Source: Thiorhodococcus minor (GTDB lineage Bacteria; Pseudomonadota; Gammaproteobacteria; Chromatiales; Chromatiaceae). From it: a stretch of DNA of 64,000 nt. Position numbers and translations under genes: made by a program. Numbering within the stretch: the stretch's first letter is position 1; each line of letters opens with the position of its first letter. Below the pieces are notes generated by a model. That model was not told the origin of the DNA, ran no database searches, and saw only the letters and a list, made by a program, of their open reading frames with translations. The stretch is taken from contig NZ_JAAIJQ010000025.1 of the NCBI RefSeq assembly GCF_010820565.1, positions 1 through 64,000 of the forward strand, written 5' to 3'. Below, one piece after another: positions 8,292 to 16,589 of this stretch.

Positions 8292-8823
8292 GGGTGAGCA
8301 CTCCTGCCAGGGCGGCGAGCGGCGAGCGGCCATGTCCCTGGCTGGTCGACGCGACGGCGCTCGACTGAGGCGCGCCCGCAGGGGCGCTGGTGGGTGCGGA
8401 TGGCGCGGCGGCGTCTGCCGCGACGGCTGCACTGCCGTGCCCATGCCCATCCCCGACGTATCGATGGTTGCGCCGCGCCCAGGCCGTGCAGGCTTGGGCG
8501 AGCTGTCGGAGTGGCATGGTCGTCTCGGCATGACGGCGCTGCTCCGCGCGCAGCTCGGACAGCTCATAGCGGATTTGCTCGACCCGCTCGACGGTCTGCG
8601 GCAGGATCTCGCGGGGGTCTGTCCCAGCCCGATACCGTTGCATCACGCGGGCGAGGTGGCCGCCGTGCTTGGATTCGTCGGCGCGGAGCTCTTCAATGCG
8701 GCGATGGATGCCGTCGCCCACGGCCTCGGCGGCGTCGGCCGCCATGGTCAGACGGACGAGCCGCGCTCGATCGAAGGGGGCTCGGGTTTCGGGGGGGGTG
8801 GTGTCGTGTGTGTCCATGCTCAC
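8281..8823 (-). CDS. Unknown satellite protein (180 aa)
   Basis: No family recognised. The first ~120 residues look helical, with long charged stretches (DAAEAVGDGIHRRIEELRADESKHGGHLARVMQRYRAG and ERVEQIRYELSELRAEQRRHAE) suggesting coiled coil. The last ~50 residues are a disordered Ala/Ser/Pro tail. The start MSMDTHDTTPPETRAPF at 8823 is preceded by a 34-base gap to the upstream gene, the only real gap in this part of the operon. A scaffold-like or protein-binding role would fit a coiled coil with a floppy tail, but that is speculation. Confidence 0.55.
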   Translation of the reverse strand: MSMDTHDTTPPETRAPFDRARLVRLTMAADAAEAVGDGIHRRIEELRADESKHGGHLARVMQRYRAGTDPREILPQTVERVEQIRYELSELRAEQRRHAETTMPLRQLAQACTAWARRNHRYVGDGHGHGSAAVAADAAAPSAPTSAPAGAPQSSAVASTSQGHGRSPLAALAGVLTRGR

Positions 8824-8857
8824 AGCCTAGTCGGAGCATAGGGACACATCGACCGGC

Positions 8858-9229
8858 CTAAATGTCCCTGATGATCCGGCGGAGCTGTTTCGTGCTCGTC
8901 GGAACCTTCCAGCCGGTGGCGAAGGCATCGCCCAGGTGGCGCTCCAGGGCGGCGCCCGTGGAGCGCATGCGCGGGTAGCGGATCACGGCCTCGGCCAGCC
9001 GGCGGGGGTCGTTGTCGAGCAGTTGTGCAGCCGCGCGAAGGGCGTGGTTGCGCCGCGCCTTGGCGCTCGCGCCGGGCCGGAGCTGCAACGCGAGATCCAC
9101 CGGGACGCCATCGAGCGAGGCACGCACGGCACGGACGACGTAGGCGCGGACCTCGGGCGGCGGGACGGTGCCCTCGCGCATGTGCTCGCCCAGGGCGAGC
9201 CACGCCTGGGCGGGATCGATCTCAGCCAT
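8858..9229 (-). CDS. Unknown satellite protein (123 aa)
   Basis: No family recognised. The start is the ATG at 9229 (MAEIDPAQAWLALGEHMREG), overlapping the stop of the Mor-like gene by 8 bases. The protein is mostly helical and basic, with no catalytic motif, signal peptide or membrane segment. The C-terminal LERHLGDAFATGWKVPTSTKQLRRIIRDI is the most structured-looking part. Close coupling to the Mor-like gene suggests co-expression with it; a small helical DNA- or protein-binding partner is possible but unproven. Confidence 0.6.
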   Translation of the reverse strand: MAEIDPAQAWLALGEHMREGTVPPPEVRAYVVRAVRASLDGVPVDLALQLRPGASAKARRNHALRAAAQLLDNDPRRLAEAVIRYPRMRSTGAALERHLGDAFATGWKVPTSTKQLRRIIRDI

Positions 9230-9518
9230 GGCGCGCCTCACTGAGGATCTGGCGGATACGGCGCTCGCTGAGGCGGTATTGGGCGGAGAGCCGCGCGATC
9301 GCAACGCCCGCGCGGAAGGCGGCGATGATGTGGCGGTTGCGCTCGCGTTTCGACGGCCCGGGGATGTAGGCGGTATCGCCCCCGGCGACCTCACGGAGGC
9401 GGCGCACGGACGTATCGGCGATGCCCTGGGCGACATCAGCCCGCACGCCAGCGGACAGGGCCGCCTGCATCACGGCGCCGTGTAGGATCGCCATCAGCGC
9501 GCCCCCGGCCTCAGACAT
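9222..9518 (-). CDS. Mor/C-like transcription activator
   Basis: A 98-residue protein whose C-terminal half (AYIPGPSKRERNRHIIAAFRAGVAIARLSAQYRLSERRIRQIL) matches the Mor/C activator family known from phage Mu, with YIP at the dimer/beta region and a C-terminal helix-turn-helix. Mor-type proteins bind as dimers and recruit RNA polymerase to phage middle or late promoters. The ATG at 9518 overlaps the TerL stop by 8 bases. Placed in the packaging operon, it may activate late genes of the satellite itself or of a helper phage; which of these is inference. The length is slightly shorter than Mu Mor. Confidence 0.75.
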   Translation of the reverse strand: MSEAGGALMAILHGAVMQAALSAGVRADVAQGIADTSVRRLREVAGGDTAYIPGPSKRERNRHIIAAFRAGVAIARLSAQYRLSERRIRQILSEARHG

Positions 9519-11466
9519 CGGGGCCAAAGACCTCGAGCGCCGGGAGCGCGCGCGCCGGTTTGGCGCGCTCAGGCGCGCGCGGCGCGGGGGGCGGCTCGGC
9601 CTGGACGGGCGAGGCGCTGAAGAGATCGCCCTGGACTGGGCAGACATCCTGCTCGAGCTGCTCCCAGCTCGCGGCGGTCCAGCTCTGGAGCTTGATGAGC
9701 CGGCTCGCGCCGATGCCCGGTGAGCCAGCGAGGTGGGCGACGGCCCAGGCATAGACTGCCGTATCGACCGCCTCGTTCCGGGCGCTCTTGGCGATTTTCT
9801 CCCATCGGTTGGTTTCGGGGTCGCGGCGCTCGGAGGTGATGCCGACATACCAGGTGTCTGGCAGGTCGCGCGGCAGGTGCCACCAGCGGTGCTCTGGGGG
9901 CTGCGTCGGCGCGATCGCCAGGCGGTCGAGCGGGGTGTCCTTGGCGTGGTTTGTTCCGATGATGTGGTGAGCTCCACCGTACTTCATGGCGCGGCCGGAC
10001 CAGGCGTATTCGTGGCGCTTGGGCGGCCCGATCAGCGGCGCGGTCGCGGTCGAGGCGCCCTTGATCGCGACCCATCCCTGGGTCGTGCGGGCATGGCACG
10101 CGGCATAGACCTCATTGGTCCAGTTGCCGGAGTCGACGGCGTGCAGGCGCGGCAGCAGTGCCACGCCATAGGCGTTGACGACGGGCTCCTCGAGATACTG
10201 GGCGAGATCCGCCCAGGTCTCGGGGTCGGTCGGCGCGCCGATGGTCAGGTGGTAGTCGACCACGTAGACGACGGGGGTCTTGGGCGTGGGGCCGCGCCCA
10301 AGGCCCAGGATGACGGTCTCCAGGCGATCGGCCTGCACGTCGGTCCCGGCGACGAGCAGCAGACAGCCGCGCGGCGGTTGGCGCATCGGCCAGTCCTCGG
10401 CCATCTCCTGGATGTCGGCCGATTCCAGGCGGCCGGGCGGCTCGTAGGGGATGGCCAGGCTGGTGCTCACGAAGGCCTTGACCAGCGCGGGGTCGTCACC
10501 GGCCGCAGCGCGCTCCTCATGGAGCTGCTGCCAGGTGCGGCCGAGGCCGATGGGGCTGTAGAGACTCGGCAGGCGGTAGGTATGGTGCCAGGTGCGCTCG
10601 GGGTACTTGGCGCGCCATTCCAAAGCGCCCAGCATGTCGGTTTTGGCGGCGTGCGGGATCGGCTGGCCGCAGTGCTCGCAGAGGTACTCACCAGACGGCA
10701 GGACCTGCTCCATCACTAGGACCTGGTAGGCGTCGCAGTGCGGACAGGGGAGATAGCACTCGCGTTGATCGCCGGCGAGGTACTCGCGCCAGATCAAGCT
10801 CGCGCCCATGATCTTTTTCGGACTCGAGCAATGGTAGATCTTCCGCATCCGCCCGAAGGAATCGGCCCGGCGGTGCAAGGTCTTAAGCGGATCGCCCTCT
10901 CCGCCCTTCAGCTCCTCATAGGAGTCGACCTCATCCGCGAGGACATAGCGGGCGGAGTACATGCCCAGGCTCGCGGCCGAGGCGGCGTGCGCGACGATCA
11001 GCCAGCCGCCCGGGAAGCGCACGCGGTCCATGGTGTTGGTGCTGTCTCGGCGTTTGCTGACGTGGACCTTCGCCTTGAGCTGAGGGGTCGAGTCAATGAG
11101 GGCATCGAAGCGGGTCAGCTTCCAGCCATTGCCAAGCTCCTTCGACGGTTGACAGACGATGATGCTCGCCGGGTCGTGGTCGATCGCGAAGCCGATCAGG
11201 TTGTTCATGCTCTCGGTTTTGACCGTCTGGGTCCCGGCGACCACGGTCACCAGTTCGGCGCCGGAGTGTGGGCTCAGGCTCTCCATGATCGCGCGGGCCG
11301 GCGGGTTGCGATCGGTACGCCAGCGCCCGGCCTCCTTGGACGTCTCGGCCGGCAGCACACGATGGCGGTCGGCCCATTGCCAGACGGAGAGCTGCTCGGG
11401 CAGGTGCCAGCCACGCGCCCAGGCACGGGCGGCGACCGAGCGGGCGCGCGTCGCGGGTGTCGTCAT
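9511..11466 (-). CDS. Phage terminase large subunit (GpA type)
   Basis: The packaging motor ATPase and nuclease that cuts concatemeric phage DNA and pumps it into a procapsid. The 651 residues show a Walker-A-like VVAGTQTVKTE (~75-85), Walker B LADEVD (176-181), a zinc-ribbon-like insertion with CPHC (241-244) and CEHC (263-266), and acidic nuclease positions in GTDVQAD (D376), HAVDSGNW and NEAVDTAVYAW. This is the lambda/GpA layout and looks complete. It overlaps TerS by 4 bases upstream and the Mor-like gene downstream. Intact catalytic residues argue that it is used, although no capsid or portal gene is nearby. Confidence 0.92.
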   Translation of the reverse strand: MTTPATRARSVAARAWARGWHLPEQLSVWQWADRHRVLPAETSKEAGRWRTDRNPPARAIMESLSPHSGAELVTVVAGTQTVKTESMNNLIGFAIDHDPASIIVCQPSKELGNGWKLTRFDALIDSTPQLKAKVHVSKRRDSTNTMDRVRFPGGWLIVAHAASAASLGMYSARYVLADEVDSYEELKGGEGDPLKTLHRRADSFGRMRKIYHCSSPKKIMGASLIWREYLAGDQRECYLPCPHCDAYQVLVMEQVLPSGEYLCEHCGQPIPHAAKTDMLGALEWRAKYPERTWHHTYRLPSLYSPIGLGRTWQQLHEERAAAGDDPALVKAFVSTSLAIPYEPPGRLESADIQEMAEDWPMRQPPRGCLLLVAGTDVQADRLETVILGLGRGPTPKTPVVYVVDYHLTIGAPTDPETWADLAQYLEEPVVNAYGVALLPRLHAVDSGNWTNEVYAACHARTTQGWVAIKGASTATAPLIGPPKRHEYAWSGRAMKYGGAHHIIGTNHAKDTPLDRLAIAPTQPPEHRWWHLPRDLPDTWYVGITSERRDPETNRWEKIAKSARNEAVDTAVYAWAVAHLAGSPGIGASRLIKLQSWTAASWEQLEQDVCPVQGDLFSASPVQAEPPPAPRAPERAKPARALPALEVFGPDV

Positions 11467-12044
11467 GCGGGGTCCCCGCTGGGCTGGAGCATGTCGAGGT
11501 CGGGCTCCTCCTCGAGGATGCGCAGGGCGCCCCGCTCGATCTCTGTGCAGAGGGTCCTGATCTCCTCGTCGAGGGCCTGGCCGATCGCGAGCTCATCGTC
11601 CAGGGCAGCCAGCCGTGGGGCGATCCGGGCGGGTAGCGCACGCAGCGCCAGGACGGCCTGACGCGCCAGGTCCTCGACCACGCCGGAGAGGGCGGCGGCC
11701 TCGACATAGCGGCGCTCGAGTGCGGCGGTCTCGATGCGGTCGCGCTTGGCGCGCTCGCGGGCGGAGACGGTGCGGGCCTGGTGCCAGTCCATGTCATCGA
11801 TCGCGGTCTCCTCGAGCGCGCCACTGTCGACGATGTTCTGCTCGATCCAGGGGCGGCAGTCCTGCCAATCGAACTTGTGCGCCTGGCCGTTTTTCCCTCG
11901 GTAGGCGCAGGGCATCGGATTGTTCGGCCGCGCGATCCAATAGCTGATCGTCCGGCTATCCAGTTTCAGGCCCCACTCTTTCTCGATAGCCTCAAGTAGC
12001 TCTCGAGTCTTGATGTAACCATCTGATTCTGCATTAGAAACCAC
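11463..12044 (-). CDS. Phage terminase small subunit-like protein
   Basis: A 193-residue protein starting at a GTG (VVSNAESDGYIKTRELLEAIEKEWGLKL). An in-frame stop just upstream excludes a longer form and no ATG fits. Residues ~10-60 look like the winged helix-turn-helix of Nu1-type small terminases (ISYWIARPNNPMPCAYRGKNG, a DNA-recognition region). The rest is helical with repeated Arg/Ala-rich segments. Small terminases choose the pac/cos site, so this protein should decide which DNA is packaged. It is directly upstream of, and overlaps by 4 bases, the large subunit. The assignment is supported by this context more than by sequence alone. Confidence 0.75.
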   Translation of the reverse strand: MVSNAESDGYIKTRELLEAIEKEWGLKLDSRTISYWIARPNNPMPCAYRGKNGQAHKFDWQDCRPWIEQNIVDSGALEETAIDDMDWHQARTVSARERAKRDRIETAALERRYVEAAALSGVVEDLARQAVLALRALPARIAPRLAALDDELAIGQALDEEIRTLCTEIERGALRILEEEPDLDMLQPSGDPA

Positions 12045-12160
12045 TATCGGTAGCCCTCATATCTACTCAAATCCCGCGCGTTCGAGATCCGCACTATGGC
12101 GCGACGGGGAAGGACCCAGCGGCAGCGCGGGCGGTCCGCTCTGCTCGAGCATGCGGTCGG

Positions 12161-12763
12161 TCATCGTCGAGCCACCTCGGCAGGTGCGGCGCATGCGCTG
12201 CGGATGATGGCCGTCACGACGTCACCCTCGAGCTTGGGCTTACGCATCAGGCGCCGGGCGATCGCGTCCAAGGCGCGCCGATGGTGCTCCAGGAGCGCGA
12301 TGGTCTGCACAATGAGCAGATCCATCAGCTCGGCAGCGTCGACGCCGATCTTGATGGCGACGGTTGCGACGATGCCGCGCGCCAGGGCGATCTCGTCGAC
12401 GCCGGCCGCGAGCGCCGGTGAGCCGCTGAAGAGCAGCTCCGCGAGCGGTCCGGCGAGGTAGCGTTGGGCCTGGGCCATGTCGGCGGTCGGAGGGCTGTCC
12501 GGAGTGAGCGCCCAGCGCTTGCCCGCGCGGGTATGGCCGAGCCAACGGCCGGCGCGCTCGAAGACCCGCACGGCGCGGAGACGGTCGCCATGGTGGTGGT
12601 GAGCGATGCAGTGCCCGGCCTCGTGGTAGGCGGCGTGCAGGCGGGTGCACTCCAGGGCGGCGAGGCCCTGCGCCTCGAGCGCGGCGGTCACGAGATCCTC
12701 GGCCTCGGCGGTGAGTCGCGCGCGGTCAGCAGGGGACATCATGTGTCGATCGATAGCGTTCAT
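12161..12763 (-). CDS. Standalone FtsH-M41-like metallopeptidase
   Basis: A 200-residue cytoplasmic protein with HEAGHCIAHHHHG (zinc ligands in HExxH at ~46-50), then GRWLGHT, AGPLAELLFSG and GVDEIALARGIV. These follow the order of the M41 protease domain of FtsH (HEAGH, GxxLGxT, GxxAEEL, SxDL). There is no AAA+ ATPase domain and no transmembrane segment, so it is a peptidase core without unfoldase. The ATG overlaps the stop of the upstream gene (ATGA). In a satellite it could process a capsid or regulator protein of the helper, degrade a host factor, or serve in defence; none of this can be read from the sequence. Confidence 0.75.
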   Translation of the reverse strand: MNAIDRHMMSPADRARLTAEAEDLVTAALEAQGLAALECTRLHAAYHEAGHCIAHHHHGDRLRAVRVFERAGRWLGHTRAGKRWALTPDSPPTADMAQAQRYLAGPLAELLFSGSPALAAGVDEIALARGIVATVAIKIGVDAAELMDLLIVQTIALLEHHRRALDAIARRLMRKPKLEGDVVTAIIRSACAAPAEVARR

Positions 12764-13254
12764 TCAGGCCACCTCGCGAGGCATGCAGCAACGGCTGCGT
12801 CGAAGCACTGACGCAGGCACTCAGGGTTGCGCCGCAGACCGTCGATGTACTCGGCGCGGGTCGTGGGGTCGGACTCGCCCCAGTGGTCGAGGAGCGCCTC
12901 GGCGACCGCCTGGGCGTTCGGGCTCAGTGGTGGACCGAGGGGCGGCTCGGGCTCGGGCTGGACCTCGGCGCCCGGGTAGTCGGCCTGCATCTCGGCCAGC
13001 GTTGCAGGAGGCGAGCGGGTGATGGACAGCTCCCGGCCGTCGGGGTAGCGGACGAGCCAACAGCGTTGAGGCGTGGACTCTCCATCATTGGCCGACTGGA
13101 GCAAGGCGAGCAGCTCGGGCTTGAGGGCGCGGATCTCGGCGCGGTGGGCATCGGTCAGCCGGCCGCTCGGGACAGCAACCAGGCGATCACCATCGGCTGT
13201 GAGCTGGATTCCATCGGCGGCGAGCGTATCGAGAAGGGCGGCAGCGTTTTGCAT
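12760..13254 (-). CDS. TubC-docking-domain-like protein
   Basis: A 164-residue protein. Residues ~1-50 (AALLDTLAADGIQLTADGDRLVAVPSGRLTDAHRAEIRALKPELLALL) look like the TubC N-terminal docking fold, which is found both on megasynthases and, frequently, on small proteins next to primases in mobile elements. A Pro-rich linker (EPEPPLGPPLSP) and a small helical domain (residues ~115-164) follow. The ATG at 13254 overlaps the primase stop (TGATG), and its own stop overlaps the M41 gene. It probably serves protein-protein contact with the replication proteins; that is inferred from position. Confidence 0.65.
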   Translation of the reverse strand: MQNAAALLDTLAADGIQLTADGDRLVAVPSGRLTDAHRAEIRALKPELLALLQSANDGESTPQRCWLVRYPDGRELSITRSPPATLAEMQADYPGAEVQPEPEPPLGPPLSPNAQAVAEALLDHWGESDPTTRAEYIDGLRRNPECLRQCFDAAVAACLARWPE

Positions 13255-15977
13255 CAAAACACCTCCGCGTCAGATTTCTGATGCAGATTTTCGGAAAACC
13301 CTCTCGATCCTCTCGCATCCGCTTGTGGCGCTGGCTCGATGCTCTCGACGGTACTCTCACACCCTCTCGCACCGAGCCAGTCATGTGGATCTTCGGCCCA
13401 GCCGTCTTCGTTGCGCAGTCGGAGTCGTAGACCCTTGATTCCGATTGTCCTGAGGCGGCTATGCTGATGTCGCGCGAGGCGATGACCGAGCGTCTCTGCG
13501 ATATCGATCACGATGTCGCCGAACCGCTTCACGGAGACGGGCTTGCGGGCCTGTTCGTCACACCAGGCCAGATAGCTGGCATAGAGCCACTGATCGACCT
13601 TGTCGTAGACGAGCCGCCCCGAGTCGCGGCGTTCGCGGCGCGTGCCGATCGGCGTCCAGTGCCTCGCCTCATCGAAATCAACATCGCTGTAGGGAACAGG
13701 CATGCAGCAGTCCATGAGCCAATCGGCCACGGTGTTGCCGGCCGCCATGCCTAGGACGTTCTCCTCGACGACACGGGCGGGCGGTTTCTCGATGCGGGCG
13801 CGGATCTCATCCTCCGAGAGCTCCAATATCCAGTTGATCAGACCGGGGATCTCGGCATGGAGGACGCCTTCTTCGCCTCCGCGCGCGCGCCACTCGGCAC
13901 GCTCTTCGGGCGTTGCTGAGCGCGGGAAGCGGACGGTCAGACGGCGCCGCTCGAGCCCACTGGTTGGGTCGGAGCTGGCTAGCTGCTCGTTGGTCGCCAT
14001 CAGGACCAGACCGCCAAACACGAAGGAGCCGGTCTGTTGTACGTTCTTCCGCTCGAGTGGCAAGTAGTCGCCTCCCGTGATCGCCTTGAGCATGTCGACT
14101 TTGCCGTTGTAGCGGCCGGCCTCGTTGATCATGCAGAGTCGCTTGCCGTAGAGCTTGGCGGTCTCGAAGCGGTTTTCTTCGAGGTCGCGAATGGTCGAGA
14201 TCGCGGTATTGCGCAATCCGACCAGGGCGGCGGCCAGCCGCTGGAAGGTGCCCTTGCCGCTTCCGCCTCGGCCGATCAGGACGAGAAAGACCTGGATGGA
14301 GAGCCCTCGGACCAATGCCGCAAGCCAGGCGCGGAGAAGCTCCACGGTCTCCTCGGGATCATCGTCCTTCGCGTCATCAGCGACAGCGCGTCGAAGCCAC
14401 GCCTTGATGGTTGGGCAGGTGGCGCGCGGGTCGAAGCGATGGGGTAAGGCCCAGTCGAGTGCACGCTTGGGTGTTGCCTGCGCGATCCGCGTGGAGTCGA
14501 GATCGACGAGCCCATTGGCGAAGGGCACAACCCTGGTCGGCCACTGCGGCGGTGGCAGGAGTCCCCGCTTGCTGATGATGGCGACCACGCCATTCAGATA
14601 TCCGACCTTGAACCCGAGCGGGTCGCTCTCCCGGTCGACGACATCCGCGAGCAGCTTCTCGGCGGCGGCCGGGATGGTCTGCGGCTCCCAGTGGGTCTTG
14701 CACCACAGGAGCCAGGCGCCGGCCTCGGCGTCGAGCGCCAGGCGGCCTCGAACCAGGTTGGCCACGATGACGGCGGCCTTGGATTCGATCGTCAGGCGCT
14801 TGTCGCCCTTCTCGGTCTCATAGACGAGAGCCCCGAGCGCTGACTCCTCTTCCTGCTGTTCTTCTGGTTGCGAGAGCTTTGCGAGAGGATTGCGAGAGGG
14901 TTGAGACCCTGTATCGAGAGGATTGAGAGGATTGAGAGGGTTTGTATGAGTCTCAGAATTTTCCTGGTGAGCTTGCTCCAAGGCTTTCCGTAGCCCAACT
15001 AGACCATTGGCCTGGTGGTAGTCGTTCCAGTCCTGGCCGGGCTCTGGTGGTCGGAGGGGGAGAGCGGCGGCGGCTTTGAGCGCGCGTGCAGCAGCGCGGG
15101 TGCCAGCCTCGTCATGGTCGACGGCCGCGAGGAGCGGGCGGTCTGGCGCTTGAGCGCGCAGCATGGCCGCCACGGCCGGGATCTGGCCGGCGGAGTAGGC
15201 ACAGACGACGCGCCATGTCGGCATCGCCATCGCGATCGAGCAGGCGTCTGCATAGCCCTCGGTGATCGCGGTTGGTGCGTCCTCCGCGCTCGGCTGAACC
15301 TCACAGTACCCACCTTGCATGCGCCCGCCGGCCAATGCCTTCTTGGTCATCCCATCGGCAGAGATCCGCTCAAGCGACTGCATGGCGCCCTCTGCACCAT
15401 AGACCGGCAGCAGCAAGCGCCCGCTGGTGTCGACCCTGGCGACGAATGGGTTCACGCCCTTTCGTTGCAGATACGGATGATCCGCGCTCGCCGGCTTGGC
15501 GCGCGCCCAGTCGTCGGCTGCTCGCCTGGCGGCCCTGGCGTGCTTTTCGGCCTGGGGCGCGTCGCGGCGGGAACCTGCGGTAGCAGGCGGGGGCGGGGCC
15601 GGCCGGCTGTCCGTCGCGTCTAGATTGAGCAGCTCGGCGACACGCTGGAGCGCTTCTGCATGGCTCCAGCCGTGGACGTGACACAGCAGCTCGAATCCGT
15701 CTCCATGGGCGGGCTCTCCACCTCCGGTCGAGCAGTACCAGGTGCCATGCTCCTGGAGATTGTCGAATCTGAAGCGGTCGGTCCCTCCGCAGCCAGGGCA
15801 AGGACCATGATCGCGCTTGAGCATGTCAGGATCGACGCCAAGCTCCCGGAGGAGCCAGGGCCAGCGCCCTTGAGCGGCGGCCTTGACGGCGGAGAAGTCG
15901 CGCTTTAGGCGAATTCCGCGCCTAGGGTGTTTCGTTGGGGGCGATGTCGACGCCCCCGCATCGCGGGGGCTGCTCAT
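13254..15977 (-). CDS. P4-alpha-type primase/helicase
   Basis: The 907-residue replication protein of the element. The N-terminus has a zinc finger (CPGCGGTDRFRF, from residue 60), followed by a TOPRIM-type primase region (AITEGYADACS ~237-247, AVDHDEAG ~285-292) and a C-terminal superfamily 3 helicase of the D5/P4 type, with Walker A GRGGSGKGT at 569-577 and CMINEAGRYNGKVDMLKAITGGD after it. It would prime and unwind the element's own origin. A low-complexity linker at ~346-375 (NPLNPLNPLD) is encoded by a cluster of GAGAG repeats. It overlaps the genes on both sides. Confidence 0.92.
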   Translation of the reverse strand: MSSPRDAGASTSPPTKHPRRGIRLKRDFSAVKAAAQGRWPWLLRELGVDPDMLKRDHGPCPGCGGTDRFRFDNLQEHGTWYCSTGGGEPAHGDGFELLCHVHGWSHAEALQRVAELLNLDATDSRPAPPPPATAGSRRDAPQAEKHARAARRAADDWARAKPASADHPYLQRKGVNPFVARVDTSGRLLLPVYGAEGAMQSLERISADGMTKKALAGGRMQGGYCEVQPSAEDAPTAITEGYADACSIAMAMPTWRVVCAYSAGQIPAVAAMLRAQAPDRPLLAAVDHDEAGTRAAARALKAAAALPLRPPEPGQDWNDYHQANGLVGLRKALEQAHQENSETHTNPLNPLNPLDTGSQPSRNPLAKLSQPEEQQEEESALGALVYETEKGDKRLTIESKAAVIVANLVRGRLALDAEAGAWLLWCKTHWEPQTIPAAAEKLLADVVDRESDPLGFKVGYLNGVVAIISKRGLLPPPQWPTRVVPFANGLVDLDSTRIAQATPKRALDWALPHRFDPRATCPTIKAWLRRAVADDAKDDDPEETVELLRAWLAALVRGLSIQVFLVLIGRGGSGKGTFQRLAAALVGLRNTAISTIRDLEENRFETAKLYGKRLCMINEAGRYNGKVDMLKAITGGDYLPLERKNVQQTGSFVFGGLVLMATNEQLASSDPTSGLERRRLTVRFPRSATPEERAEWRARGGEEGVLHAEIPGLINWILELSEDEIRARIEKPPARVVEENVLGMAAGNTVADWLMDCCMPVPYSDVDFDEARHWTPIGTRRERRDSGRLVYDKVDQWLYASYLAWCDEQARKPVSVKRFGDIVIDIAETLGHRLARHQHSRLRTIGIKGLRLRLRNEDGWAEDPHDWLGARGCESTVESIEPAPQADARGSRGFSENLHQKSDAEVF
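13299..13370. repeat. CTCTC(G/A) repeat cluster at the 3' end of the primase gene
   Basis: Five copies of CTCTCG or CTCTCA occur at 13301, 13311, 13342, 13354 and 13364, within the last ~120 bases of the primase reading frame. In phage satellites origins with short iterons often sit next to the replication gene, so these are candidate initiator sites; codon repetition is the alternative. Confidence 0.45.
14868..14940. repeat. GAGAG repeat cluster inside the primase gene
   Basis: The core GAGAG occurs at 14872, 14883 and 14894 (11 bp apart) and at 14916, 14925 and 14934 (9 bp apart), in the opposite orientation to the 13299-13370 cluster. It encodes the Pro/Leu/Ser linker between primase and helicase parts. 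Confidence 0.5.
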
Positions 15978-16273
15978 CAGGCGGCGTCCTCCTGCTCGGC
16001 CTGGCGGCGCGGCGCGGGCGAGAGCGAGCCGTCGAGGGCCTCGAGGACGGCGACCACCTGCTCGACTAGGTAGTACGCGGACCAGATGAGCGCGGCATCG
16101 TCGGTGGGGGGCAGCCCGCCGGCGGCGACGCGGAGGGTATCGCGAGCTGCGCTCAGCCGAGCCCAGGCGTCGGTGAGTGCATAGTCGGCGCGGATGCCGG
16201 GGGCGACGCGGTATAGGTGGACGTCATCGCCCAGGGCCGGGATCGGGCAGTAGGTGGCAGTGGTGGTGGTCAT
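15977..16273 (-). CDS. Small unknown protein upstream of the primase
   Basis: A 98-residue protein (MTTTTATYCPIPALGDDVHLYRVAPGIRADYALTDAWARLSAARDTL). The C-terminal half is helical (LIWSAYYLVEQVVAVLEALDG), with no signal peptide and no strongly hydrophobic membrane helix. Its stop overlaps the primase start codon (TGATG at 15977), so the two are coupled. No family is recognised with certainty; small proteins in this position of proteobacterial elements are often of the same general kind. An inverted repeat gtcggtc/gaccgac (16277-16303) lies just upstream of its start. Confidence 0.6.
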   Translation of the reverse strand: MTTTTATYCPIPALGDDVHLYRVAPGIRADYALTDAWARLSAARDTLRVAAGGLPPTDDAALIWSAYYLVEQVVAVLEALDGSLSPAPRRQAEQEDAA

Positions 16274-16395
16274 GATGTCGGTCCTCTGATGTGAGAGACC
16301 GACCTACAGCGGGGCAGGATGGCGCGAGCGCGGGCAGTGCGGACGCACTGATCCCTCGGTATACTAGCTCTCGCCGGTCCCCGGTGAGGTCGGGG

Positions 16396-16578
16396 TTAAA
16401 TGTCGCGGGAGCCAGACCGCCAAGTATGGCTCGCGCGAACGGCTTCAAGATTACGCTCGGCTGCGGAATCGATCAACGGCTCGGGGGCTCGGCCTCTCGG
16501 GCCGTTTTCTTTTTCGCACCACTTTCGAGCTTGCTTCTCGCGCCGTTCGGCGCGGATCTGTCGCGATCTTTTCGACAT
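16396..16578 (-). CDS. Small basic protein, function unknown
   Basis: A 60-residue, very basic protein (MSKRSRQIRAERREKQARKWCEKENG). The start at 16578 is supported by a strong ribosome-binding site (aaggagg with a 6-base spacer), better than for most genes here, and it follows the AlpA-like gene by 11 bases. The longer in-frame form to 16623 would overlap that gene. There is no fold signature; nucleic-acid binding is suggested only by charge. Confidence 0.5.
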   Translation of the reverse strand: MSKRSRQIRAERREKQARKWCEKENGPRGRAPEPLIDSAAERNLEAVRASHTWRSGSRDI

Positions 16579-16589
16579 TTGGCGCCTCC

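Noticed and set aside
9733-10719. 328-aa plus-strand open frame in the satellite
   Set aside because: Opposite to TerL, which has clear catalytic motifs; all real genes of the element run the other way.
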